From assembly GCF_018271975.1 (NCBI RefSeq), contig NZ_JAGUCN010000031.1:1-59349 (forward strand): a stretch of 59,349 nucleotides of DNA. The letters are read 5' to 3'. Source of the stretch: Carboxylicivirga mesophila (GTDB taxonomy: Bacteria; Bacteroidota; Bacteroidia; Bacteroidales; Marinilabiliaceae). The position numbers and the translations under genes are program-made. Below, piece after piece: positions 8,439 through 16,073 of this stretch; the stretch's first letter is position 1, and each line of letters starts with the position of its first letter. The notes beneath the pieces are model-generated. The model was not told the origin of the DNA, made no database searches, and saw only the letters and a list, made by a program, of their open reading frames with translations.

Positions 8439-9008
8439 TTATTGTTTGGTGTTGTGGCCAATGTCAATTGTGTTGTATAAGCCCAATGTATTATCCATTA
8501 TTTCGATGGCTAACTCAGTCATGTAGTCGGTATTCACTTGGGCAGGATGGAGTCTGATATACCAGGCATCTGTTAGTGTATTATAAAACTCAATGATTTC
8601 CTGGTCTGATTTATCTGCATCGAAAAGGAGTTTGATAAGAGGCAGAAGAATATGAATAGATTGCTTATTCGCATGTTGGTATAGTTCGCAGTACCTGGTT
8701 TCGTGGCAGTTTTTAAGCAGCTGGCGATGAAACAATACGGCAGGCTTAAATTTACTCATTAATACATATAAGTCAGGTATTAGCACCTTAACTTCAGTTC
8801 TTAGTTGTTTTAGAAATTCTTCAACCCGACTTTTATGCAGTATCAGTAACTGGTCAATCAGGTGTTCTTTATGATCAAAATGATAGTATAAGGTAGCTCT
8901 GGGAAGGTTTGTTTTTTGTGCCAGTGCTTTAAGACTGAATTCAGGCCCGGATAGACCGAATTCGAGGTAGGCGGCTTCCAGCCATTTATGATATGTTTGG
9001 CTTTTCAC
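8439..9008 (-). CDS. TetR/AcrR family transcriptional regulator
   Basis: 189 residues. The N-terminal helix-turn-helix is clear: FGLSGPEFSLKALAQKTNLP then RATLYYHFDHKEHLIDQLL (about residues 17-55), the classic TetR recognition-helix pattern 'LYYHF'. The C-terminal part is a helical ligand-binding region rich in hydrophobic and His/Cys residues, not assignable to an effector. It is transcribed in the same direction as the DUF1254/DUF1214 operon, about 400 bp upstream, with a candidate operator between them. It may therefore regulate that operon. A -7 element (TATCTTTG) lies 21 bp upstream of its start. Confidence 0.85.
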   Translation of the reverse strand: MKSQTYHKWLEAAYLEFGLSGPEFSLKALAQKTNLPRATLYYHFDHKEHLIDQLLILHKSRVEEFLKQLRTEVKVLIPDLYVLMSKFKPAVLFHRQLLKNCHETRYCELYQHANKQSIHILLPLIKLLFDADKSDQEIIEFYNTLTDAWYIRLHPAQVNTDYMTELAIEIMDNTLGLYNTIDIGHNTKQ

Positions 9009-9028
9009 AGAGATTAATTTGGTTCAAT

Positions 9029-9036
9029 CAAAGATA
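9029..9036 (-). promoter_or_regulatory. -7 promoter element (TATCTTTG) for the tetR-type gene
   Basis: Matches the Bacteroidota sigma consensus TAnnTTTG on the minus strand, 21 bp upstream of the ATG. I see no good -33 TTTG at the usual distance. Confidence 0.45.
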
Positions 9037-9107
9037 AGACAGAAATGCTAATACTCTGCTTTTACTCATTAAACTTTATAAAACGAATGAGGTTGACCTT
9101 TTAGGGT

Positions 9108-9240
9108 TCACATCCTAAAACAAAATGTGCTAATAAAGCTGTGACGGCCTCCGGACTTTTTGTTAATAGCTGATGGCTGATAGTGATTGCCTGCTCAGGC
9201 TCGCATCTTAATAGAAAACGTGCTAATATAGCTGCGATCC
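9108..9240. repeat. Two diverged copies of the 40-bp palindromic element
   Basis: Copy 2 (9108-9149) and copy 3 (9201-9240) share TC.CATC.TAA.A.AAAA.GTG followed by CTAATA.AGCTG.GA with each other. They are also alignable along their length with copy 1 at 1195-1237. Both ends are complementary (TCGCATC... GCTGCGA). The 51 bp between them includes a TCCGGACTTTTT segment like the tandem array. No gene is present in 9009-9306. Confidence 0.55.
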
Positions 9241-9254
9241 TTTTTCATTAGCCT

Positions 9255-9308
9255 TTCGCACTGCGCACTAAGCATGTCCTTCGGACTTTGTACTTCGGGC
9301 TTCGGACT
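9255..9308. repeat. Fragment of the tandem-array repeat family at the uvrA stop
   Basis: The segment TTCGCACTGCGCACTAAGCA followed by TCCTTCGGACTT, CTTCGGGCTTCGGACT matches the second half of the 1260-2010 unit. It reaches the uvrA stop codon at 9307-9309. An inverted relative lies upstream of uvrA at 12201-12238. Confidence 0.65.
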
Positions 9309-12171
9309 ATGTTTTCAACTCCTCCTTCAAATACTTAGCTGTGTAGCTCTTTCTGTTTTTTGCCACTTCTTCTGGAGTGCCTGCGCACAGTAGCTGTCCG
9401 CCAAATCGGCCGCCATCCGGACCGATATCAATCACGTGGTCGGCCACCTTAATCACATCCAGGTTGTGTTCAATCACTACTACCGTATTGCCTTTGGCCA
9501 CCAAGCGATGCAGCACATCCAGCAGCACACGTATGTCCTCAAAATGCAGCCCTGTAGTCGGCTCATCCAGTATATACATGGTTTGACCGGTGTCGCGCTT
9601 AGCCAGTTCGGCCGCCAGCTTCACACGTTGGCTCTCACCACCCGAAAGCGTGGTAGAAGGTTGTCCGAGTGTGATGTAGCCCAGACCCACATCCTGCAGT
9701 GTTTTCAGTATTTTCGATAGCTTGGGGATGTGTTGGAAAAATTCAACCGACTGGTTGATGGTCATGTCCAGCACATCGCTGATGGATTTGCCTTTGTAGC
9801 GCACCTCGCAGGTTTCGCGGTTGTAGCGGCGTCCGCCACAGTCGGGGCATTCAACCATCACATCGGGCAGAAAGTTCATTTCGATGACTTGGACGCCGCC
9901 TCCTTTACAGGTTTCGCAGCGTCCGCCTGCCACGTTAAACGAGAAACGGCCGGGTTTGTAGGCGCGTATCTTTGACTCGGGCAGTTCGGCAAACAGCTTG
10001 CGTATTTCATCAAATATCTTGGTATAAGTGGCCGGGTTGGAGCGCGGTGTGCGTCCCAGCGGCTTCTGATCCACATCCACTACTTTGTCAATGTGTTCCA
10101 GTCCTTTCACTGACTTAAACGGCAGCGGGTCTTTCACCGCATTGTAAAAGTGCTGGTTGAGTATGGGGTAGAGGGTTTCGTTAATCAGCGTTGATTTACC
10201 ACTGCCCGACACACCGGTGACACAAATGAGCTTACCCAGCGGAAAGTCTACATTCACACCCTGCAGGTTATGACCGGTAGCTCCTTTTATGGATAGCACT
10301 TTCCCGTTGCCATCGCGTCGTTCTTTAGGTACGGCAATTTTTTTACGGCCGGTCAGGTAATCGGCCGTCAGCGAGTTGCTTTGCAGTAGCTGCATGGGTG
10401 TGCCATGTGCCACCACCTCGCCGCCATGTCGCCCTGCGTGCGGGCCCATATCCACCACGTAGTCGGCGGCCATCATCATGTCGTGGTCGTGCTCCACCAC
10501 CAGCACGCTGTTACCTGTGTCACGCAGTTGGCACAGCGAGTCAATCAGGCGGTGGTTATCGCGCTGATGCAGGCCAATGCTGGGCTCATCCAGTATGTAC
10601 AGTACGTTCACCAGTTGCGAACCTATCTGTGTAGCCAGGCGTATGCGCTGGCTCTCACCTCCCGAAAGGGTCATGGCGCTGCGGTTGAGCGACAGGTATT
10701 CGAGCCCCACGTTAATCAAAAAGCCCAGGCGGTTGCGTATCTCTTTCAACACCTCGTAGCCAATGGCCTTCTGCTTATCGGTCATCCGGTCTTCCAGGCC
10801 CTGAAACCATTCGTGCAGCAGTCCCAGATCCATCTCAGCCAGTTCGGCAATGTTTTTCTGGTCAATCTTAAAATGCAGTGCTTCCTTGTTCAGGCGTTGC
10901 CCGCCGCACTCGGTACACTGTGTGTTTTTAATAAACTGGTTGGCCCATTTGCGGGCTTTCATCGAGGTGTCGTTGTCCTGCTGCTCCAGTATGTATTTAA
11001 TCACACCCTCAAAACTAAGGTAATAGTTCGATGATGAACCTAGGGGTGTGTTTTTCAATGTCAAAGGTTCGCTCGAACCGTGTAAAATGATGTCAATGGC
11101 CTCTTCGGGTATGTTCTTAATAGCCGTATTAACCGTAAAGCCATACTTTTCGCCAATAGCCTCAATCTGCCAGAATATGAGGCTGTTTTTATATTTTCCA
11201 AGGGGCGTGATACCCCCTTTTTTGATGGTCAGGTTGGCATCGGGTACAATCTTATCAAAATCCACTTCATCAACCGTTCCCAGTCCTTTACATTTCGGGC
11301 AGGCTCCCTGTGGTGAGTTGAATGAGAAGGAGTGAGGCGCCGGTTCGTTATAGGATATGCCCGAGCTGGGGCACATAAGCTGGCGGCTGTAGAAGCGCTG
11401 TTCGTCGGTGTCTTTGTCAATCAGCATCATAATGCCTTTGCCATGTTGCATAGCCAGGCGGATGCTCTCCTTAAGTCGTTTGGTATCCTTTTGTGAGACA
11501 GCAAAGCGATCCACCACCATCTCAATGAAATGCGTTTTGTAGCGGTCTACCTTCATGCCATGCACCACTTCCTGTATCTCGCCATCGATGCGCACATGCA
11601 AAAAGCCTTTTTTACGAATCTGCTCAAACAGCTCTTTGTAGTGCCCTTTACGTCCTTTCACCAGTGGGGCCGCAATGTACACCTTGCGTCCTTCAAACTG
11701 TTCAAGTATCAGTTCGAGGATCTGTTCATCGGTGTATTTTACCATTTTCTCGCCTGTTTGGTAGGAGAAAGCTTCACCGGCACGGGCGTAGAATAAGCGC
11801 AGAAAGTCGTATATCTCAGTAATGGTGCCTACTGTTGAGCGCGGATTTTTACCGGTGGTTTTCTGCTCAATGGAAATCACCGGACTCAGCCCGGTTATCT
11901 TGTCCACATCCGGACGTTCCATATTGCCCAGAAACTGTCGGGCATAAGCAGAGAACGTTTCGATGTAGCGCCGCTGTCCTTCGGCATAGATCGTGTCAAA
12001 GGCCAGTGATGATTTACCACTGCCACTTAGGCCGGTGACCACCACCAGCTTGTTACGCGGTATACTGACATCTATATTCTGAAGGTTGTGTACGCGGGCG
12101 CCATACACATCAATTTGCTCCGTTTCGTCAATTTGCTCAATGGCAGGTACTGTATTTTCTTTCACTTTCAT
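9307..12171 (-). CDS. uvrA: Excinuclease ABC subunit A
   Basis: 954 residues, the normal length of UvrA, the damage-recognition ATPase of nucleotide excision repair. Visible motifs include Walker A GLSGSGKSS near the N terminus and GVSGSGKST in the second half. There are two ABC signatures (LSGGESQRIRLA and LSGGESQRVKLA) with Walker B/D-loop ILDEPSIGLH and ILDEPTTGLH, and zinc-binding cysteine sets CPKCKGLG and CETCKGGG...CPDCGG. The frame extends 18 bp upstream to a TTG, but a -7 promoter element covers that codon (12187-12194). I therefore take the ATG at 12171 (MKVKENTV) as the start. Monocistronic and flanked on both sides by repeat fragments. Confidence 0.97.
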   Translation of the reverse strand: MKVKENTVPAIEQIDETEQIDVYGARVHNLQNIDVSIPRNKLVVVTGLSGSGKSSLAFDTIYAEGQRRYIETFSAYARQFLGNMERPDVDKITGLSPVISIEQKTTGKNPRSTVGTITEIYDFLRLFYARAGEAFSYQTGEKMVKYTDEQILELILEQFEGRKVYIAAPLVKGRKGHYKELFEQIRKKGFLHVRIDGEIQEVVHGMKVDRYKTHFIEMVVDRFAVSQKDTKRLKESIRLAMQHGKGIMMLIDKDTDEQRFYSRQLMCPSSGISYNEPAPHSFSFNSPQGACPKCKGLGTVDEVDFDKIVPDANLTIKKGGITPLGKYKNSLIFWQIEAIGEKYGFTVNTAIKNIPEEAIDIILHGSSEPLTLKNTPLGSSSNYYLSFEGVIKYILEQQDNDTSMKARKWANQFIKNTQCTECGGQRLNKEALHFKIDQKNIAELAEMDLGLLHEWFQGLEDRMTDKQKAIGYEVLKEIRNRLGFLINVGLEYLSLNRSAMTLSGGESQRIRLATQIGSQLVNVLYILDEPSIGLHQRDNHRLIDSLCQLRDTGNSVLVVEHDHDMMMAADYVVDMGPHAGRHGGEVVAHGTPMQLLQSNSLTADYLTGRKKIAVPKERRDGNGKVLSIKGATGHNLQGVNVDFPLGKLICVTGVSGSGKSTLINETLYPILNQHFYNAVKDPLPFKSVKGLEHIDKVVDVDQKPLGRTPRSNPATYTKIFDEIRKLFAELPESKIRAYKPGRFSFNVAGGRCETCKGGGVQVIEMNFLPDVMVECPDCGGRRYNRETCEVRYKGKSISDVLDMTINQSVEFFQHIPKLSKILKTLQDVGLGYITLGQPSTTLSGGESQRVKLAAELAKRDTGQTMYILDEPTTGLHFEDIRVLLDVLHRLVAKGNTVVVIEHNLDVIKVADHVIDIGPDGGRFGGQLLCAGTPEEVAKNRKSYTAKYLKEELKT

Positions 12172-12186
12172 CAACTTATGAACATA

Positions 12187-12194
12187 CAAAGATA
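12187..12194 (-). promoter_or_regulatory. -7 promoter element (TATCTTTG) for uvrA
   Basis: Minus-strand match to TAnnTTTG 16 bp upstream of the ATG at 12171. Transcription would start at about 12180, which rules out the upstream TTG as the initiation codon. Confidence 0.55.
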
Positions 12195-12200
12195 GTTATT

Positions 12201-12238
12201 AGTTCGAAGTTAGTGCGCAGTGCTTAGTGCAAGGTGCG
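12201..12238. repeat. Inverted fragment of the tandem-array repeat family
   Basis: On the minus strand it reads CGCACCTTGCACTAAGCACT then GCGCACTAACTTCGAACT. This is the same vocabulary as 1260-2010 and 9255-9308 but in opposite orientation to the latter relative to the plus strand. Confidence 0.55.
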
Positions 12239-12330
12239 TAAATGGTGGAGCTGCAAATTGCTAGCTTCTGGCAGCTAGTGCCAAGTCATTCATTGTAATT
12301 CGGGTGTTGTGCGAAAAACTTACATTCTAA

Positions 12331-12474
12331 AACCCCGCCGGGTTGTGGTTTTTTAGCAATTAGATCCATAAATTTTTGACACCGCTGGTGTCATGTTTGC
12401 AATAAGAGGATGCCAGCGGCATCCCATATTTATAGAAATATTTACGTTACATTCATCGACCCCAGAGCGGGTCG
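12331..12474. repeat. Cluster of four short perfect hairpins
   Basis: Four hairpins follow one another: AACCC-cgcc-GGGTT (12331-12344), GACACC-gct-GGTGTC (12378-12392), GGATGCC-agc-GGCATCC (12408-12424) and CGACCC-cagagc-GGGTCG (12457-12474). They are separated by AT-rich DNA with TTTATAGAAATATTTACG. Different arm sequences with the same architecture suggest a REP-like palindrome family. The remaining gap between uvrA and the next gene holds nothing else. Confidence 0.7.
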
Positions 12475-12539
12475 GATATAACAGAATTAAAACATTACCC
12501 GACACTTGATTGGACACCAGTCTCTAGTAGCTAATTTAG

Positions 12540-13523
12540 CTATTTATTTGCTGTGCTATCTGCTTCTGCTTTTATCGGTTTATTCAGATATTGTTTAGAG
12601 CTTTCAGGTAGCTTGATGGTATACGTTTTTTTGCCACTGTTGGTCAGATAAGCCTCTCGTAACCACGGATTCATGTTTTTAAGCTCTTTGTAGCTGGTTC
12701 CGTATTGTTTTGCAAAGTCGGCAAAATCAGCCACTTTGGTGTTAACCTCAATATCAATGGTTTCAATTACCGGATACAAGTCTTCTTCTTTCACAAAAAA
12801 GCCATATTTCTCGGCATTGGTAAGTATTTCCTTGGCTGCCAGTATGCGAAACACGTAACGACCTGTTTCCTCGCCCAGGAGCAGGTCGTAATAGCTGTCT
12901 GTTTTTTGGCGCGATAGCTGTCTGTTAACACCTGTGCGTCCGGCATTGTAGGCGGCTGCAGACAAAGTCCAGCTGCCATAGTGGTCGTGCATTTTTTTGA
13001 TGTATTTGCAGGCGGCTACGGTCGATTTTTCAATGTGATAGCGTTCGTCAACTTCCGGATTCACTTCCAGGCCATACTCACGGGCGGTGGCACGCATAAA
13101 CTGCCACAGACCAACCGCACCAGCAGGCGATTGAGCCCTTGGAATAAAGCTGCTCTCTATCAGCGACAGGTATTTAAAATCATTGGGCACACCCTGCTCG
13201 GCCAGTATAGGCTCAATGATGGGGAAGTAGCGATTAGCCCTTTTAATGAACAGTATGGTTTGCGACTGCCAGTATGTATTTACCAGCAATTCGCGGTCGA
13301 AACTTTCTTTAATGTCATAACGTTGAATGGGTACTTCCTCGCCGGCAAAGTTCAGTGATGCAGGAATATCGAGGGATGAGATGGCATAACTACTTTCTGT
13401 TGATTCATTATTGGAAATTGATTCAGCTGGTTCAGATGATTGAATAAACAATTGCGAAACCAGCACCACTGCAATAACAGCGGCCGATACAGATAGTAGT
13501 TTTGTAAAGAAATTTGTTTTCAT
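12540..13523 (-). CDS. Lytic transglycosylase with C-terminal LysM-like domain (MltD-like)
   Basis: 327 residues from MKTNFF; the ATG at 13550 is possible, but the codon at 13523 follows the purine-rich GGGAGAGG and gives a good N-terminal membrane anchor (LLSVSAAVIAVVLVSQLF). A transglycosylase SLT fold is shown by YLSLIESSF with catalytic Glu at about residue 123, PAGAVGLWQFM and AAAYNAGRTGV. The C-terminal VADFADFAKQYGTSYKELKN...WL resembles one LysM peptidoglycan-binding module. It would cleave the MurNAc-GlcNAc bond in the periplasm. Monocistronic. Confidence 0.85.
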   Translation of the reverse strand: MKTNFFTKLLSVSAAVIAVVLVSQLFIQSSEPAESISNNESTESSYAISSLDIPASLNFAGEEVPIQRYDIKESFDRELLVNTYWQSQTILFIKRANRYFPIIEPILAEQGVPNDFKYLSLIESSFIPRAQSPAGAVGLWQFMRATAREYGLEVNPEVDERYHIEKSTVAACKYIKKMHDHYGSWTLSAAAYNAGRTGVNRQLSRQKTDSYYDLLLGEETGRYVFRILAAKEILTNAEKYGFFVKEEDLYPVIETIDIEVNTKVADFADFAKQYGTSYKELKNMNPWLREAYLTNSGKKTYTIKLPESSKQYLNKPIKAEADSTANK

Positions 13524-13692
13524 AGCCTCTCCCGTTTTCAACATTTTCATTAAAGGACACCAAAAATAATTTTCTGGTTAAACAAACCAAAAAACGTGCC
13601 GCATTACTTATCAACACTACGAATTTTTTAACATGTGTGGTAGATAGTACTACGCTGGTAATTGAAAAATGTTTGTTCCTTTTGGTAAAAAA

Positions 13693-13714
13693 AGAAGAGC
13701 CATGCGGCTCTTCT
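13693..13714 (-). terminator. Intrinsic terminator after the M56-M23 gene
   Basis: A 9-bp stem AGAAGAGCC/GGCTCTTCT with a 4-nt loop, followed by TTTTTTT on the minus strand. It is located 9 bp past the stop at 13723. Confidence 0.85.
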
Positions 13715-13722
13715 AACTATCA

Positions 13723-15504
13723 TTACTTTATTACAGACTCAGGGTCTATAAAGTGCCCGTCTTTTTTTATCTCCATATGCAGGTGTGGACCGGTTGACAG
13801 GCCACTGCTCCCCAATAAACCAACAACATCGCCCTGTTTAACTTTTTGGCCTTCCTTCACCTTATAGGCATTTAGCTGCGAGTAGAATGAGGAGTAGCCA
13901 TTCTCGTGATCAACTATTACAAAGCGGCCATGGCCTTTCCCCTCCACAAAATCGTGGTTGACTTTGCGCACCACACCATCGCCTATTGCTACAACATTGG
14001 TGTTTAGTTCGGCTACATAATCCACGCCATTGTGCATCATCTTTTTCTTTGAGATCGGATGAACGCGCATGCCATAGCCCGACGATGTTTTAATTAGATC
14101 CTTTGCGGCGATGGGAGCGATGAATAAATCGTCTTCAAGTTCAATAGGTTTATCAATTGATATATTAACCAATAGGTTTGCTGGATTTATTTTTTTGTCA
14201 TTTTGATGAACCTCAAAGTGCAGGTGAGGGGTCGTAGAACCACCGGAACTGCCAACATAGCCAATTATATCGCCTTGTTTAACCGCCTGTCCTTCTTTAA
14301 CATTGAAACTGTTCAAGTGAGCATAGAGTGTTTTGTAGCTGTCTTTATGTTCCACCTCGATGCGTTTGCCATAGCCTGTTTTTTCCGACTTAGTTAGGAT
14401 AACTACACCTGATTGACTGGCAAAAACAGGGGTGTTTAATGGAGCTGAGTAATCAAGGCCTTCATGAAACTTTTTGACTTTATATATTGGATGTATTCTG
14501 AATCCCCAACCAGCTGCTAAGTTACCATTGGAAACAGGTGTAATGAAAGTGCTTTCAGAAGGTATGTTTTTAGTTTCATTATTTATTTCCAGAATACTGT
14601 TCTCACTATTGTTTGATTGAAGCGTTCTGACATTAATTGCTGAAGTTAAAAGAATAACTGCACCTATTAGCATTGGGATGATAATTCGAAATTTAGTATG
14701 GGGATGTGATTTATAATTTGCCATTTTTATTCGTTTTTTGATGAGTTTATAACTGAAAGGACTCATCAGAGGCGAATAGCTGCAGACGGACGATTGCTGC
14801 AATACCAAGCCAAAATATTCACCTTGGTCAACGTGTTTGGTTGCATCTGCATCAGCCTGAAATTCATGTACCTCTTCCAGTGCCTTTCGATAAAAGTATA
14901 AGAATGGGTTCATCCAAAAGACAATCAATAAAAGTTCCATTATCAGCCGGTCGATTGAATGCCTGTGCTTCAAATGGCTTAGTTCATGGTTGATAATTTT
15001 ACTGCCATTGGGTGAACGCCAAACAGTTTGGGAAATAAAGATGTAACGAAAGAAAGAAAAGGTGTAGTGCTGGTTAAAAAGCACCAGCGTGAATTGAGGT
15101 TCTTTTATTGTTTCATTAGCATAAATGGTTTTGCGAAGTTGAATAATGTTTTTGAGAAATCTGAACAAGAAAGCAATAGAAACCAGTGCAATGGGCAGTA
15201 GCCACCAGTTTATGTAGCTGGTCGTATTGCCGACGTTTTCTATAGCCACAATGGTTGGTTCTTCAGCAAATTCGAACTGGTTGATGGTTGATTGAATGGT
15301 GCTAATGAGTGCCAGTGGCTGTGAAGCCCGGTGCTCGATTTTAATGCTCACCAAAGGATACAAAAAGGCGAAAGCCACACTGCTCAATAAATAAAAGCGG
15401 CTTAGCGAAAAGAATGATTCTTTTCTGAGAAAAGCATGATAAAACAGGTAGAAGATGCCAGATACCAGCGTGCTTTTCAGCAGGTATAGTCCAAATGCTT
15501 CCAT
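13723..15504 (-). CDS. BlaR1/MecR1-type M56 peptidase fused to two M23 (LytM) domains
   Basis: 593 residues. The first third is a BlaR1-like membrane part with several transmembrane helices and the metalloprotease motif HELSH (about residues 173-177), followed by the Glu-containing EVHEFQADA. After a transmembrane segment near 276-290 come two tandem M23 domains. Domain 1 has HEGLD, YAHL and HLHFE; domain 2 has HNGVD, YSQL and HLHME. The His of YAHL, a catalytic residue in LytM-type enzymes, is Gln in domain 2, so that domain may be inactive. The start overlaps the blaI-like stop (TGATG), so both are in one operon. It probably senses or trims peptidoglycan, but ligand and target are unknown. 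Confidence 0.85.
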   Translation of the reverse strand: MEAFGLYLLKSTLVSGIFYLFYHAFLRKESFFSLSRFYLLSSVAFAFLYPLVSIKIEHRASQPLALISTIQSTINQFEFAEEPTIVAIENVGNTTSYINWWLLPIALVSIAFLFRFLKNIIQLRKTIYANETIKEPQFTLVLFNQHYTFSFFRYIFISQTVWRSPNGSKIINHELSHLKHRHSIDRLIMELLLIVFWMNPFLYFYRKALEEVHEFQADADATKHVDQGEYFGLVLQQSSVCSYSPLMSPFSYKLIKKRIKMANYKSHPHTKFRIIIPMLIGAVILLTSAINVRTLQSNNSENSILEINNETKNIPSESTFITPVSNGNLAAGWGFRIHPIYKVKKFHEGLDYSAPLNTPVFASQSGVVILTKSEKTGYGKRIEVEHKDSYKTLYAHLNSFNVKEGQAVKQGDIIGYVGSSGGSTTPHLHFEVHQNDKKINPANLLVNISIDKPIELEDDLFIAPIAAKDLIKTSSGYGMRVHPISKKKMMHNGVDYVAELNTNVVAIGDGVVRKVNHDFVEGKGHGRFVIVDHENGYSSFYSQLNAYKVKEGQKVKQGDVVGLLGSSGLSTGPHLHMEIKKDGHFIDPESVIK

Positions 15505-15878
15505 CACTTTTTCTTTTCAGATATTTGTTCGTCAATCAAGGCCTTTAGATCTTCTAATTCAGAAACTGATAGGTTACTCTCTTTAGTAAAGAAAGAGGCG
15601 AACTGCCCCGGTGAATTATCGAAAAAGTTCTGAACAAGATTACTTACATGCTTTTTGCTGTAGGCACTTTTCTTGATGAGTGGATAGTACTCATTGACCT
15701 TGCCATAGCTATTGTATGCAATCGCCTTCTTCTTTACCAGCACACGCACCACCGTTGATACAGTGGTATAAGCTGGCTTAGGATCAGGGTATTGCTCAAT
15801 TATATCCTTCAGAAATCCTTTCTCAATGTTCCACAGGTAGTGCATCACCTGTTCTTCTGCTTTCGTTAATTCAATCAT
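15504..15878 (-). CDS. BlaI/MecI family transcriptional repressor
   Basis: 124 residues from MIELTKAEEQVMHYLWNIEK, the canonical start of Bacteroidota BlaI proteins. The longer frame begins at a TTG that overlaps the promoter region. The winged-helix segment YTTVSTVVRVLVKKKAIAYN carries the DNA-recognition helix. The C-terminal KHVSNLVQNFF...SVSELEDLKALIDE is the dimerisation and proteolysis-sensitive region of the family. It is the first gene of a two-gene operon with the M56-M23 protein, the known inactivator type for BlaI repressors. Two matching palindromes in front of it are candidate autoregulatory operators. Confidence 0.92.
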   Translation of the reverse strand: MIELTKAEEQVMHYLWNIEKGFLKDIIEQYPDPKPAYTTVSTVVRVLVKKKAIAYNSYGKVNEYYPLIKKSAYSKKHVSNLVQNFFDNSPGQFASFFTKESNLSVSELEDLKALIDEQISEKKK

Positions 15879-15896
15879 TTCCCAAAATGTTTGCAA

Positions 15897-15960
15897 CAAA
15901 TATACGACTATAAATATAGTTACAAAATTATTTAGATAGTTTTATGACTATAAAAATAGT
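15897..15960. promoter_or_regulatory. blaI promoter with two BlaI-type operators
   Basis: A -7 element TATATTTG (minus strand, 15897-15904) lies 18 bp upstream of the blaI ATG. Two 14-bp palindromes follow: ACTATAAATATAGT (15907-15920) and ACTATAAAAATAGT (15947-15960), exactly 40 bp apart, with a half-site-like AGATAGT between. The first overlaps the -35/-7 spacer and should block blaI transcription. The second could also affect the divergent histidine kinase gene. The palindromes are seen directly; the binding protein is inferred from BlaI autoregulation. Confidence 0.7.
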
Positions 15961-16073
15961 AATAGATGTAAAAAACAGATGCCGATAGGGATTTCAATGG
16001 CGCATTGTCTGGCTTAATTGTTGTGAATCATCAAAACATTAAGTACTTTATGCCATGGATTTCATATTTGATC

